From Nansenia antarctica (taxonomy: Eukaryota > Chordata > Actinopteri > Argentiniformes > Microstomatidae): a stretch of 64,000 bases of DNA. The number at the start of each line of letters is the position of its first letter. The stretch's first letter is position 1. Under the pieces are notes generated by a model that had not been told where the DNA came from, did not search any database, and was given only the letters and a program-made list of their open reading frames with translations. The DNA lies in the NCBI GenBank assembly GCA_963989245.1, contig OZ022339.1, forward strand, positions 59,197,554 through 59,261,553, written 5' to 3'. Positions 11,101 through 22,904 of the stretch are shown here, piece by piece. The position numbers and the translations under genes were made by a program.

Positions 11101-14100
11101 GTTGTTATAGAGACACTCCTTGTGCTTGGCGCTACTGAGGAAGTGTCGGAACTCTTCACGCGTTTCTTGGAAGAGAGTGGTTTTACCGTCGTTGGTTTCC
11201 AACAGACCCAGGCGGTTCAGGTACAGCTCAGTTAGCCAGGTGACCAGAAGAGTAATCTGGGTCCTCTCACTTTGTTTGAGGTTGTTCAGCTTCTTCAACA
11301 AGAACTCCTTCAGGGCCTCTTCTTGCTTAGCCTCGATGAATTTAAGTGCTATCTCCTCAAAGTAGTTCTGCGTTAGGGCATAGCACTTAGCGCTCTCCAG
11401 GTAGCGTTTGTTCAGGAAGCAGTGCTCGGCTTCCTTAGCCAGTACCATGTCCATGCACTCGGGGCGGTCCCGGCAGTACTCCTTGGCCAGGTCAAACTTG
11501 TTCATGCTCATGTACATCTGCCACACGTCCCTGGCCTCCCGCTGGATGTGGTAGCGGAAGACGGCCTTCTCTGTGTAAATCCAAACCAGGCCACCAGCTG
11601 GGTCTTTGATCATCTTCTTGAGGGTGCCAAATTTGTCAGGGAACACATCCTCGTACACCACCTGTCCGTTCAGGGTGCAGATGGCCTTGACGCGGTCAGG
11701 CAGGAGCAACAGGAAGTGGAACTGGGTCAAAACGATGGAGATGGGCTTGTTGAAGCTGAAGTCGATGTCTGTGGTGTACTCCCACACCTAATAGATTGAG
11801 AGACAGAGAAAGAGAGAGGTTGTTTCTGTTATTGTTTTGAAGCATCAACACACACATGATAAACAGCACCAATGAGATTAATTAAGAGTACAGTACCTGC
11901 ACATCACTCAGGAGTGAGTCAAGCCTCACATAGTCCAGTTGGCCGTACAGAACTCCATTACCCATCATCCATGCGAAGGCCTTGGGACAGGAGCGCAGCT
12001 TGGAGGTGTAGAAGGTGATCTCACTGTAGCCCATGTTGCATGGGAACTCCTGGAAGCTGGGCAGTAGGTCCTGGTTCTGGGTGAAGATGGAGCTGAATCC
12101 CTGCTGTTCTGAACCCTCCGCTACCCGGCCCACAAACTGGAACAGCCGTTTACGCGTCGTGGCGATGATGAAGTACTTGGACTCCAGGCCTCGTTCCACC
12201 TCCAGACAACAGACTGGAGCAGGCTTCCCATCCTCCTCCACAGAGTGAACCTGTCTCAAGGATGGGCAGTATTTCAGTTACATATTCATTATAAGATGAG
12301 TAATAAGTAATGCACTTGTATTTCCAAAATAGTATTTTTTATTATGTAGGAATAGCGGGTTCTAAATGTTTGAGTGAGTGTAATCAAGACTGTGTATCGA
12401 TACCTCAGCATTGATTCATTTGGACTTGAAAAGCTTCCAACATTTCACACATTTATCCTTGGGATATCATGTACTTTGTCTAAATGGGTTTTGCCCAATG
12501 CCCATCCCTGACCTGTTTGAAGTACTGATCCGGGTTGGTGTTGAACAGGCTGCCCTCCGAGGCGGAGATCTCAGCCTCGAAGATGATGCCCTGGTTGGTG
12601 CCCACTAAGACAGGCCCGGTGTTGGTCTCAGTGCCCAGGAGCTTGTTCCAGCCCACGCTCTCTATGAGGTGGCCTCGCCAGCGTGACAGGCTGCGCACCT
12701 TCTGGGTGTTTCTGTTCAGGTAAAGGCACTCACTGGTGCTTAGGCTGATCACTAGGTGAGACCCTGCAGAGAGAAGGCTGTTACTCTTATGTCAGGGTGT
12801 TATTGCCGTAAAATAACCATGCAATGCAAAAAAAGGAAATTATTTAATTTCAGTTATATTTACTTAGTATTAACAAACCATAACCTTAAAAGGAATTTCT
12901 GGCCCATGTTTTATTACCATGTTGCCGCTGTATATGTCTCTGTATGCGCTCTTGCGCTGAAGTATTTGATTGGTCATATATTTGTGTGTATGCATTGTCT
13001 TAATTACACTACTTAAAGCTGAGAGAAAGAAGGCAATAATTAAAACCAAGAGAAAGAACACAATCGTTCATTTGGGTTTCTCATAATGATAATTACTGCT
13101 CATTACCATTTGTGAATTGGAGTCGGAACACAAAACATGGTTAATCATTAACAGTTTGGGGTAATTAGATTAACACCGGACAATGGCCTGTGTGAATACT
13201 GCCATTAATTAACTGTGAATACACGACCAAGAAAATACTGCATTATCCCAGCAACTGTGATATGAAACATGATCAACTGTGAATTGACTTGAGAATTACC
13301 ACTTAAGCTGTTACTGGAAAAGTAGCCTAGTAAGGTGTTTATTGTCCATTCTCAGTGTGCTAACTGTCACCATGACCATGACACATCGCCATCTCTCGCC
13401 ATCTCCCAATGACATTCCCACATTCCTCTCACCTGTTGGGTCTAGGAACAGTTTGTGTACTCTGCTGTCATCTTTCCTCCCCAGCTCAATCTGGTTGGGC
13501 TGATCTGGCTTGGCAAGGTCAATCCTGTAAGGAAAGAGGGGCGTATTGACTGTTGTTGCAGAGGCAGTTAATCCATATATCTAGGCTAATTGTACAATGC
13601 ATGCATAATCAAAACACTGCACTTTGTGTCAGACAAAACATGGACAACATGTATCACGCCATGCAAAAAATAGGGCTACTCCCTCTACCATCAATGCCAT
13701 TTGAACCGTTAACAGATCACCCTGGATAGTTATCAATCATGATTACACCTAATTCCATCACTTTGCAATCACAACTATGATCACTTTCAGCCATTTAACA
13801 AAGGGGAGATGAATAGCCTACAGCCTTGTAGTGCGTGGTGTTGGGGAAGATAATGTTACATACCTCAGAAGTGTGTCCTTCCCCAAACTCATACATAGCT
13901 GATTGTTGCACACTGCAAAGTGATTGATCTTTTCAGGAGGTGAGAAATCGATCCTTTGCTTGTTGAATATCGGCTTCTCCTCCTCCAGTCTCACATTGAC
14001 GAACCCTGGGTCAAATCGAAGGCTACTGTTATCAGCATACAGCAATGACACTCACAATAAACATTCAAACAAGCTAAATAGGTGAGAATACTGTATATGC

Positions 14101-14270
14101 AATAGAGTAAACAGGAATGAGAAGGAACACCCTGCCAAAAGGCCTTAGCCTGCATGCATAGACGGAGTACCTGAGTGAGATAGCCCAATGTTGGCAGCGG
14201 ACAGGCGGCTGTGCTGTTGCACCGAGTGCCTAGTCTGTGAGTCCTCGTATTCATCCAGAATAGAAGCCAT
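7696..14270 (-). CDS. vps18: VPS18 core subunit of HOPS and CORVET
   Basis: VPS18 is a scaffold of the HOPS and CORVET tethering complexes that drive endosome and lysosome fusion. Nine coding exons: 14270-14171, 14005-13864, 13524-13433, 12763-12513, 12250-11897, 11787-10522, 9129-8920, 8637-8401, 7992-7696. All have GT-AG borders and matching phases, totalling 982 residues plus TGA (human 973). The N-terminal half is the beta-propeller-like region. The 422-codon exon at 11787-10522 carries the clathrin-heavy-chain-like helical solenoid. The C-terminus is a RING-H2-type domain, with CAAC at 856-859 and CGHMFH in exon 8 and CVYCGEL in exon 9, ending KLSWL. The start, MASILDEYE, matches the vertebrate family. 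The intron between exons 6 and 7 carries two transposon insertions. The gene is divergent from rhov. Confidence 0.97.
8093..8141. repeat. (AAT)n trinucleotide microsatellite
   Basis: About 16 ATA/AAT units lie in the last vps18 intron. Confidence 0.95.
9162..9565. mobile_element. Non-autonomous hAT-type MITE in vps18 intron 6
   Basis: This 404-bp element has perfect 12-bp terminal inverted repeats, CAGTGGCGTAAC at 9162 and its complement ending at 9565. It is flanked by an exact 8-bp direct repeat GTTAAGGG (9154-9161 and 9566-9573). An 8-bp target duplication with CAG-type ends is characteristic of hAT transposons. No transposase ORF is present. Confidence 0.85.
9699..10497. mobile_element. 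Second non-autonomous DNA transposon in vps18 intron 6
   Basis: Imperfect terminal inverted repeats CAGGGCTTGATATTAA (9699-9714) and the complement of CCGGGCTCGACATTAA (10482-10497) match at 13 of 16 bases. These resemble ends of fish hAT-like elements. No exact 8-bp target duplication is visible, so the family call is tentative. A long inverted repeat lies inside. Confidence 0.5.
10041..10309. repeat. Long inverted repeat (fold-back)
   Basis: Arms of about 75 bp (10041-10115 and 10233-10309) are imperfect reverse complements around a loop of about 117 bp. They share CGATAATGAACTAC and AATGGCACTAGTGATAGG. It lies inside the larger transposon in vps18 intron 6. Confidence 0.75.
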
Positions 14271-15209
14271 TGCCAAACGTTATCTGAAGGCGAGAATAAC
14301 ACCCGATTGCTAAAATGACAGATCATGCGATGATGACATGACTGTAACCTACTGCACAGACAGATACTTCCGCCGCTAGTAAGCTAGCTAGCTAAACTAA
14401 CTATCCGGTCAGCTTTCGCAAGCTCATGGGACCCATTCAATCGTATGCAAGATGCAATTTCTTGGAATTACGAAATCATTCTATCTACTGTACATTAAAG
14501 AACTGCAATTTGCAATTAGAGCGATCTACGGGCGTACATAGGATGCGAAACTTGCAGCTTCCGAACAACAAACGTACAAGGCAGGACCAGTCAGGTGATG
14601 CACGGTATCATGTGATTGAGAAGAGTCAACTAGCTGTAGTTTGATCATTTGCCACTGGGAGGCGCAGCTGCTCCATTTTTTTGTAGAAAGAGGTATACAG
14701 AGGTATCCAACGGTAATACAACCACATTAAAACGATATACAGCCATAATTGATACGAATATTTAGCAATTATTGTCATGACTATACATTGTTAGTTGTTC
14801 AAAATATGCAACCATCGAACATCTTCTTTTTTAAAATATTGTTTAAGATATGCAACCATCAAACATATATTTTTTAGAAAAAAAAACATTATTATACATT
14901 ATTTTGTTTTATAGTTGGAATTGTCCTATCAATATGCACCTGCCATGCCATGGCAACTGTACACATGTACTACCAAGACCACCTGAAAGAAGACACCTTT
15001 CCTTTGCTGGGCGATGGGCGTGCCTCTATGCAAATCACAACCTGTTGGAGCGGAACTTGTCTAAAAGCCCGAGCGTGTGCGTCATTCAGAAGACAGCAAG
15101 GTGATGATCGAGCAGTCAGCAAACACGTGAACACGGCGCTTCAGGTATCTCACAAGTCGGAATCAAGACTCCCAAGCGCTATCACATTTTTAAACATTAA
15201 TCGTTGGAC
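14271..15209. promoter_or_regulatory. Divergent vps18/rhov promoter region
   Basis: The start codons of vps18 (minus) and rhov (plus) are 939 bp apart, so both 5'UTRs and promoters share this interval. TCATGTGA (14608-14615) is an M-box-like E-box on the vps18 side. On the rhov side an exact octamer ATGCAAAT (15028-15035) lies 26 bp before a TATA-like TAAAAG (15062-15067). Confidence 0.5.
15028..15067 (+). promoter_or_regulatory. Octamer plus TATA-like pair upstream of rhov
   Basis: ATGCAAAT (15028-15035), the POU octamer, precedes TAAAAG (15062-15067). A start site about 25-30 nt downstream would leave a 5'UTR of roughly 115 nt. Motif evidence only. Confidence 0.3.
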
Positions 15210-15960
15210 ATGCCACCTCAAATGGATTATTGCTATCAAGAATCCCCAAGAGTCCCCTCTGACTGTGGTCTGACCGAGTCGGACGGTCTGGAGCCAGAGA
15301 CCATCAGCTGTATGCTCGTCGGGGATGGAGCTGTGGGGAAGACCAGTATGATAGTCAGCTATACTTCTAATGGATATCCCACGGAATATAATCAGACCGG
15401 GTTTGATGTCTTCTCTGGTAAGTAGAGAGATCATACAAACACGTATATTAATCTATAACCATTGTAATAATGAACTTATTGCAAATGTGAGTATGGAAAT
15501 GGTTATATCATTGAGTATAAAAACCTCAAATCAATGGTCTTAAAAGCTATAGATATTGTAATATGATCTGAATTTATTTCACAAATTATTTTGGCTATGG
15601 AAATATAGTTTATTTTAAAAAATGAACCGACCTTTTACAGAACGTCTCAAATAATGTGAGCCTGCCACTATAGCTTTGACATCTCGAAGATATTGACTTG
15701 TGAATTAATTGTATAATTGTCTGTTCCTCTACAGGTCAGGTACAAGTAGAAGGAACACCAGTAAGAATACAGCTACTGGATACAGCTGGACAGGTAAGAA
15801 AATTATGCTCTTATAAGTCTAAATTCAGGCTGGTTTTAAAGATTTTGGGATAGACCGTTTGTGATACTAAATTTAGGGCTGAAAAATGAATCTACTAAAT
15901 TAAATTGTCACCCATGTGTGTGTTGTATAACAAATAGCAGTTGCGGTATATAGCAGTATA

Positions 15961-16022
<62 letters not shown>

Positions 16023-16662
16023 CGGTATATAGTAGATAGACCCTCACCCACACAGTGACACTGAAAAATGAATCTACTAAATGAAATTGTCACCCCTGTG
16101 TGTGTTGTATAACAAATATACAGTATATACTGTATATACGGTATATAGTAGATAGACCCTCACCCACACAGTTCTCAGTAGACTAACCTGAACTCTCTCT
16201 CCCTTGACATTTCAGGAAGAGTTTGATGACTTCCGGTCTCTCTCCTACGCTCAAACAGACGTCTTCCTCCTGTGTTTTAGCATGGTTAACCCTGCTTCCT
16301 TTCACAACATCACCAAAAAGTGGATCCCAGAAATCCGGTCCTACAACACCTCCTCGCCAATCATCCTGGTGGGAACCCAGTCGGACCTCCTATCCGATGT
16401 CAACGTCCTCATCAACCTGGACCGCTGTAAGGTCAAGCCTGTCCTGAGCTCCAGGGCCAGGAGCATGGCGGAGAAGATCAGGGCCTCGGACTATGTGGAG
16501 TGTTCCTCTCTGACTCAGAAGAACCTGAAAGAGGCGTTCGACGCTGCAATCTTTGCTGCCATCAAACACAAAGCTGGCAAGGCCAAGAAGAGGAGGCTCT
16601 CGTACAGACGCACCAAGGCCTTCTCCAAATGCAGCTGGAAGAAGTTCTTCTGCTTTATCTAA
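15210..16662 (+). CDS. rhov: Rho-family GTPase RhoV (Chp/Wrch2)
   Basis: RhoV is an atypical Rho GTPase related to RhoU and Cdc42 that acts on PAK signalling, cell adhesion and neural-crest induction. Exons 15210-15417, 15735-15793 and 16216-16662 give 237 residues (human 236). It has P-loop GDGAVGKT (38-45), DTAGQ (85-89) and GTQSD for guanine binding. The C-terminus ends WKKFFCFI, the non-prenylated, palmitoylated type of the Wrch/Chp group. That end and the vps18 neighbour favour RhoV over RhoU. The effector loop reads NQTGFDVF, departing from Rac PTVFDNY at three positions; the switch Thr (63) is kept. A GTPase-only reading could confuse it with RhoU. Confidence 0.93.
15879..16172. repeat. 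(AT)n microsatellite inside an imperfect tandem duplication
   Basis: In rhov intron 2 a segment starting GAAAAATGAATCTACTAAAT and ending CCCTCACCCACACAGT occurs twice (about 15879-16055 and 16061-16172). The first copy has a roughly 60-bp TA run (15959-16018); the second has lost most of it. Confidence 0.85.
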
Positions 16663-18240
16663 ATGTCTCGCTGACCAACCCCATGGGTCCTGGACAGAAT
16701 TATTTATTAATTTATAAAGACTTATATAAAGAGCATTGGAATCACAACAGTGGGGAATGAATGAATGGTCTATGCAAGAGCTATGTATATACTGCATACA
16801 ATTCAATGGGACTAACAACAGTTCACTCCTGGAGACAGCAGTATGGTTAAACGGGATACTCTCTCTTAGCCAAAGGGTCTGTGATGTGGTCTCTGGGCTG
16901 GTCTCTGATGGCTCTTTCTCTGTGGGTTGAGCAGTATTGATTACATCAAAACCTGGCACAGTATCATGCTTGATTACTCTTGTTAGCAGATAACACGTCT
17001 TATGCCTATAACAAAAGTATACACATTCATAGTTCAGATCATAGATCTGAATACATAGATTGTATTCTGTGTCTATGATTTTAGCCAACCAAGAAGAAAG
17101 GTTACTAAGGCACACTAACAAAAGAGCATTATGTCAAACCAAGGACATTGGACAGAAGGAAAGAGGTAGCCATGTAAATGTTGTGAATTTGCATTTGCTG
17201 ATTTGCTGCCAATTCCAACTACCTGTGTCTGGAGCAGTGAGTGGGTTGAAAGAAGGCGTCAGCGATTGTTAGCCTTTTCTCCTTTGTGTTCAGTGCTGCT
17301 TAGCTACACAGACAATACAGAATATGCAACTGTGCAGGCCTAGGTGTCAACTTCTTACCTGAGTGTGAACGTTTCCCTAGCCGATGTGTTTCACTTACTG
17401 GGCTTTGATTCAATCAACTGACAATATCAACACTTGTACGTTTCGATCAGTTGTGACTGAGGTTTATGGAAGGAAAGAGTGAGAATGTGATTTGTTTGAG
17501 ACAACTCAATGAATGCAATTCATGTTGTAGTAGGTGTAAGACGCTTATTAGCAATTGTAATGAATGCTCCTTTTGCCCCAATGTGAGAGGTGAACCAGAG
17601 TCTGTCCTTTTCCACCCTGCCCTTATGGTGATCTGCATGTGTAAAGGCAGGCACCGCTGGGGTGCTGGGAGGGGCGCTGCAGTGACCCCAGCCACACTGC
17701 TGAATAACAACACTGCTGCTTCTGAGCCACCCATTGTTTACGTTGATCCACGCATCTTTATCTCCATGTTAAGCCACAGGCTAAAGCGTGTACATTATAG
17801 GAAGCTAAATAGCTTCTGTTTGAATGTAAACACTCACTTTTAATAGCCTGAGTGCATGTCTGTTTATGTGTTGTGAAGTGATGTTGTTCTTGCTAGACAG
17901 TGACAACAACCGGCCTGGTTAATGTAGACATGGATTGGTACCAGGGCTGGGCTTATTAATGCTTCTTGTGGAAGATGATCTGTATAAAAGCTACTCTGTT
18001 TGTTTTAAACAGCTTGTTGAACATCATTTTATGTTGCCTATGCTACAAAAGTAATACTTTTGTAACATACTTTTGTAACAAAATGATTTTTGTTCTTTAC
18101 AATGCTTTAATTACTTACACAGTATATGTTTGTGAATTTTTTTGTCACTAATCTCAGTACAAATACCATATTTTGCCAATAATTGCTTTGTCACATTGTG
18201 TTTCAATGAAGTGATGAATGAAATAAATTCTAAAAAAGTT
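16663..18240 (+). other. rhov 3'UTR
   Basis: From the TAA stop to just past an AATAAA at 18222-18227 there is no other ORF with homology. The start of the UTR has an AU-rich stretch (ATTTATTAATTTA near 16700), which may mark message instability. The UTR extent is inferred from the poly(A) signal. Confidence 0.55.
18222..18227 (+). terminator. Probable rhov poly(A) signal
   Basis: Canonical AATAAA in an AT-rich setting, 1,560 nt past the stop codon. Confidence 0.5.
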
Positions 18241-18990
18241 AACATGGTTTGTGTCTTTGCTACCAAGGGTGCATTTTAACAAAATAGAATGTGTGCATAA
18301 TTTACTTTGGATTTAGTATCCCCTTAAAAAGGTCTAGCACCTTTGATCGCTGTGGATTGGGGAAAAAAGTATCTTTGGAGGAAAACTACTGGAGGTTGAT
18401 GGGCTTTTAACATTGTTCTCTATGGGGAACCTGAATAATCTACACTGTCACACTGTCCCTCCTCTTCTTTGTCTTGCTACCTAAAGATGTGATGTATGAC
18501 CGCAGAACTTCATCTTCCTTTCTAATGTGGCAAGACATAAGAGTGCAACTGACGTCTGTCTGTGTGTGTGTGTGTGTGTTTGTGGAAATGCACGTCTGCA
18601 TGTGACAGGCTCTGTCTGCAGATGGAGAAATCAAAGGACTGGTGATGAGTCACACAGCAGCAGAGGACTACTCACTCACGTACCCTGGTACAAAATACAT
18701 TACTGCAATCTGTGTTCCATTACTCTGTGTGCCATCTATCTTACACAACAGACATAAATGTGTCAAAGTTTTGTTTGAAGGGGCGTTATCAATGGGAGGG
18801 AAGCAGACCTTTCCACCTTCACTGCTGGTGCCCTGAGGAGAGATGGCAGAGAGGGTTCACAGACCATAACACTCTGTCATGTTGGTCTGTCATGATCCCA
18901 GGCCAAGAGGTCAACTCAGTCATTATGACCGTCCGTATACAGGTTCTCTCACCAGAACTTCCGTCAGTAGGCGTCCTCAAGCTTAAAGAC
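18241..18990. other. Intergenic, no gene seen
   Basis: It contains a short (GT)n near 18560 and no recognisable coding sequence. Confidence 0.6.
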
Positions 18991-18992
18991 AT

Positions 18993-20520
18993 CTTACATT
19001 TACATTTACATTTTACATTTTTGGCATTTAGCAGACGCCTTATTCCAAAGCGCCTTACAATCAATACATTTGAATACCAAGCATGTGAATCAGCAATCCA
19101 CCATTCGTTGCAGGAAGAGTAATCTAGCTCGGGCCCGGGGCCACTGATAGAAGGAAAAACCTTCTCCCTATCGCCTTCTACTAAAACCTTTTTTTAATTA
19201 TAATTATTTTTTATTTTATTTATTTATTTTACTGGAGAAACGGAGAAACAGTACAAGGGGGGCAATAGAAGTTCTTAGGGACACAGTAGAGGGGAAAGCG
19301 GGTGTCTTTAGGAGACGTAGTGGTGAGGGTCAGAAGATGTCTCAGGAGGAGCAGTTAAGATGTAACCTGAAGAGATGGGTCTTCAGTCTACGACGGAAGA
19401 AGGGTAGTGACTCTGCCGTTCTGACAGCCGTGGGGAGCTCATTCCACCAACGGGGAGCCAGTGTTGTGAAGAGATGTGATCGGGCAGCCCGACTGCTGTG
19501 TAGAGGAGGTGGGGCCAGTCGGCCAGCCGAGGTGGAGGAGCGGAGTGAGCGGGCAGGGGTTTGGGGGGTTACCATTTCCTTCAGGTAGGCAGGGGCTGTC
19601 CCTTTAGCTGCCTGGTATGCAAGCACCAGGGTCTTGAATCTGATGCGAGCTGCTATCGGGAGCCAGTGCAGGGTGCGAAGGAGAGGGGTGACATGCGAGT
19701 ATTTGGGGAGGTTGAATACCAGCCGGGCAGCAGCATTCTGGATGAGCTGCAGAGGTCTAATGGCTGAAGCGGGGAGCCCAGCCAGGAGTACATTGCAGTA
19801 ATCCAGGCGGGAGATGACCAGTGCCTGGGTCAAGAGTTGCGCTGCCTCTCTGGTAAGGAATGGTCGTATCCTTCTGATGTTGTAGAGGAAGAATCTGCAG
19901 GAGCGAGCCGTTGCTGCAATGTTCTCCGCACAGGATAGTCGGTTATCCAGGATCACTCCAAGGTTCTTGGCTGTCAGGGAGGGGGTTACAGTAGAGTTCT
20001 CCACTGTGATGGAGAAGTCTTGGAGAGGGCAGGCTTTCCCGGGGATGAAGAGGAGCCCGGTCTTGTTAAGATTGAGCTTGAGATGGTGGTCAGCCATCCA
20101 AGTTGAAATGTCAGCGAGACATGCTGAGATACGGGTTGCCACGTGTACATCAGACGGGGGGAAGGACAGGAAGAGTTGAGTGTCGTCTGCGTAGCTGTGG
20201 TAGGAGAGCCCATGTGAAGAGATTACCGCCAAGAGACTTGGTGTAGAGGGAGAAAAGTAGGGGCCCTAGGACAGAACCCTGGGGTACTCCAGTGGAGAGG
20301 GTTCATGGAGAAGATAGCGATTCTCTCCAGGTCACCTGGTAGGAGCGGCCCGCCAGGTAGGAAGAAAACCAGGAGTGTGCAGTGCCAGAGATGCCCAGGT
20401 CTGAGAGGATGGAGAGAAGGATCTGGTGATTGACTGTGTCGAAGGCAGCCGGTCAAGGAGAATGAGAACAGAGGAGAGGGAGGAAGCTTGGGCAGAGTGG
20501 AGGGCTTCCGTGACAGCAAG
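18993..20520 (-). mobile_element. 5'-truncated L2-like LINE with reverse-transcriptase remnant
   Basis: The minus strand encodes the back half of a non-LTR reverse transcriptase. An open stretch of 296 codons (20232-19342) holds the catalytic box YADDTQLF followed by thumb and C-terminal sequence. Upstream (20232-20520) DTVNHQILLSIL and STGVPQGSVLGPL blocks are readable only across frame changes, and no 5' half or endonuclease is present. The 3' end (19080-18993) is the fish tail ending in an ATGTAA-rich run. It is a dead copy. L2/CR1-type assignment rests on motif style and tail. Confidence 0.85.
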
Positions 20521-20970
20521 GATCCATGGATCTATGGATCCAAAAATGCAATCGACAGTATGAATGGATTAATTCTGGTTAATATTGACCAAATTCGTCC
20601 AGAGAGACGAAATATTCAACATTTGATTGAGAAATACAAGAGGTGGGGGATGCCTCTCATGAGATCTTCAGTCAAATAAATCAATCATAGTCCACGCCGT
20701 AACCTGGTCAATATTTCTTTATCTGTTTCATTGAGGAGGATTGTTTTTGTGTATGAAAGTAAAGGATTGCAGAAACACCCAGAGCTAAAGCAAGGACAGG
20801 TCAGTGCGATGGTCTGCGTTGGGGTGAGTGACCCTTACTAGCCCTGGGTCAGAGAGGCCATGAGAGTCAAAGAGAATTTAATCTGCAAGTCATATTTATG
20901 ACATATATCCATTGAAACACAAGCTTGAGTTCGGCCTAGCATGAGAATGCAAACACTGGAGCACACAGGA

Positions 20971-21001
<31 letters not shown>

Positions 21002-22110
21002 CACACGCACACGCACATTACACATACAGTACACACATTGAGCAATCAAGGCAGCCAAGTTAGACAGGTTTTAGGTTCCCATGGGCTCTGAGTGAGGTGT
21101 TCCTCCTCTTACCTCCTCTCTCACACACAGTTAGTCATCCCTTTGTTCCTCTCCTCTCCCACAAGGAGGGCCCTTCCACTTCCCAGGGCTCCCTGCCTGA
21201 AGCAGCAGCCAGCTCCTCCTCTGGCAGGACGCCAGTTTCACCCTCTCAGTTTCAGTGCAGTCATCCTCTGCCAGGGGACCTGGGAGACAACAGGTACACC
21301 AACAGGTCTGCCCGCCTAGCAGAAGGAGCGAGCTTATTGGCTAGCGCCTATTACCTGGTCATCCAAATTGAAAGTTACAGTTATGCCCTGAGGCTGAGGG
21401 AGACTTGGCGCTGTCACTCACTCAGCGAACCATTTTCACACAGATACAAATGCTGGATGTTGTGATTTTCTGTTGGCTGGTCACGTGACTGTGGGAACCT
21501 GACAATAACCTGTGTTGTTGGGACAGGGTGGGAGTGATATAAGCAGGGTACCGTGGTTCATTGCTATTGTGGGTGTTGAGTTTACCTGCCCTGATGAGGA
21601 GATGAGTCTTCCTAGGTGTAATACAGCCATCATTGACTCATTATAATTAGGAAACAAAACAAAACAAAACAACATTTTCATTGAAATAATTTGAAAATAG
21701 AGACAATAGAGTGGTTACACTTTTACATTGACATTTTTTTAAAATGGAGAATGGTTACACTTTAGAATATTAAGAAAAGCAATAACATTTAAGCCCATGT
21801 TTGCTGAGTTCTTCCACTTCAGTGATGCAAACAGACACAGTAAAGAAGTAAACACACTGACATGTCAAACATTTCTATTGCACTAGCAGGTTGAAGGCGT
21901 CTATCTAATCACTCCTGAAAACTATAAACTGTCAGTTTCGAGTCTGTGAATAGACCAATAGGAAGTGCCATAGCTGCTGGCTGTGACTATGCCTGCAGGC
22001 AATAACGATCTTTACAGTCCCACACTAACAGTTCTCCCAAGAAGCCCTAGTTTCGATGGTGTGGTGCAGTTTAGAAGTTGTTTTTGTCAAGTGGTTGGGT
22101 TAAGACATAT
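20521..22110. other. Intergenic, no gene seen
   Basis: It holds a (CA)n run at about 20970-21000 and otherwise unstructured sequence. Short ORFs here lack recognisable motifs. Confidence 0.6.
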
Positions 22111-22237
22111 TGGGCCGGTTTCACAGACAAGCTTTAAGACTAATCCTAGACTAAAAAGCATCTTCAATGGAGATTTTACATTGAAAGTGTGATTTAGTCC
22201 AGGACTAGGCTTAAGCCTTGTCTGTGAAACCGGCCCA
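22111..22237. mobile_element. Palindromic MITE, copy 1
   Basis: This 127-bp near-palindrome begins TGGGCCGGTTTCACAGACAA and ends with its complement. The centre is CATCTTCAATGGAGATTTTA. Two further copies are at 35706-35830 and 56533-56658. No coding capacity. Confidence 0.9.
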
Positions 22238-22444
22238 TAATGTGTTGTCTGTGTTTAATGCAAACAAAGTCAAACAATGAAGAATAACCCCAATCGATCA
22301 TTCATGTTGTGTTATGACACATTTATTCAATGACTGGATAAGTGGCAGACACGGTGAGGATGACAAATGTTTGCAGATTGTTTCTATATTTCTACGTAAC
22401 TTATTTATAACTTATGCCAAGAACAAAAACGGGCTCTGCTGCGA

Positions 22445-22650
22445 TCCCTGCTCGGTTCTACCTAGAACCAAAAAAGGTTTCTACATAGAACCAAAATGGG
22501 TTTATACATAGAACCAAAAAAGTTTTCTGCATAGAACCAAAATGGCTTTCTATATAGAACCAAAAAAGGTTTCTACATAGAACCAAAATGGGTTTCTACA
22601 TAGAACCAAAAAGGGTTTCTACATGGATTTATGGAACCAAAAACTTTGCG
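22445..22650. repeat. Palindromic 22-bp minisatellite
   Basis: About nine units of the type GGTTTCTACATAGAACCAAA occur in tandem. Each unit contains a GGTT..AACC mini-palindrome. Units differ by single changes such as AAAAG versus AATGG. The unit type is common in fish intergenic DNA. Confidence 0.9.
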
Positions 22651-22757
22651 TTCTGTTTTTCTAAGGCTATTAGTGGTAGTCCCACACTCTTCTTTTTCAG
22701 TTGCTGTTGTTGTTATGATAGGTAGCAGAGAAAGAAAAGAAAAAAACTATCATTACG

Positions 22758-22900
22758 GCTGCCAATGGCCCCCTGGCATATAGATTACTCTTTCTTGCTA
22801 TGACTGACGGATAGATGATTCACTCACTTGGACACACGTATTTGTTGTAAGTCGCTTTGGATAAAGGTGTCTGCTAAATGGCAACAAATGTAATGTAAAT
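22758..22900 (+). mobile_element. LINE/SINE 3'-end fragment
   Basis: A segment with TTGCTATGACTGACGGATAG leads into GTCGCTTTGGATAAAGGTG and CTGCTAAATGGCA. The same arrangement recurs at 42185-42325, so both are 3' ends of one retroposon family. Confidence 0.65.
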
Positions 22901-22904
22901 CACA

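Noticed and set aside
15204..15209. An earlier rhov start two codons upstream
   Set aside because: The codon there is TTG; the first ATG in frame is at 15210 and yields the family start MPP.
19342..20232. A 296-codon intact ORF as a host gene
   Set aside because: It is the C-terminal half of an L2-like LINE reverse transcriptase (YADDTQLF box) with broken frames upstream and a LINE tail downstream.
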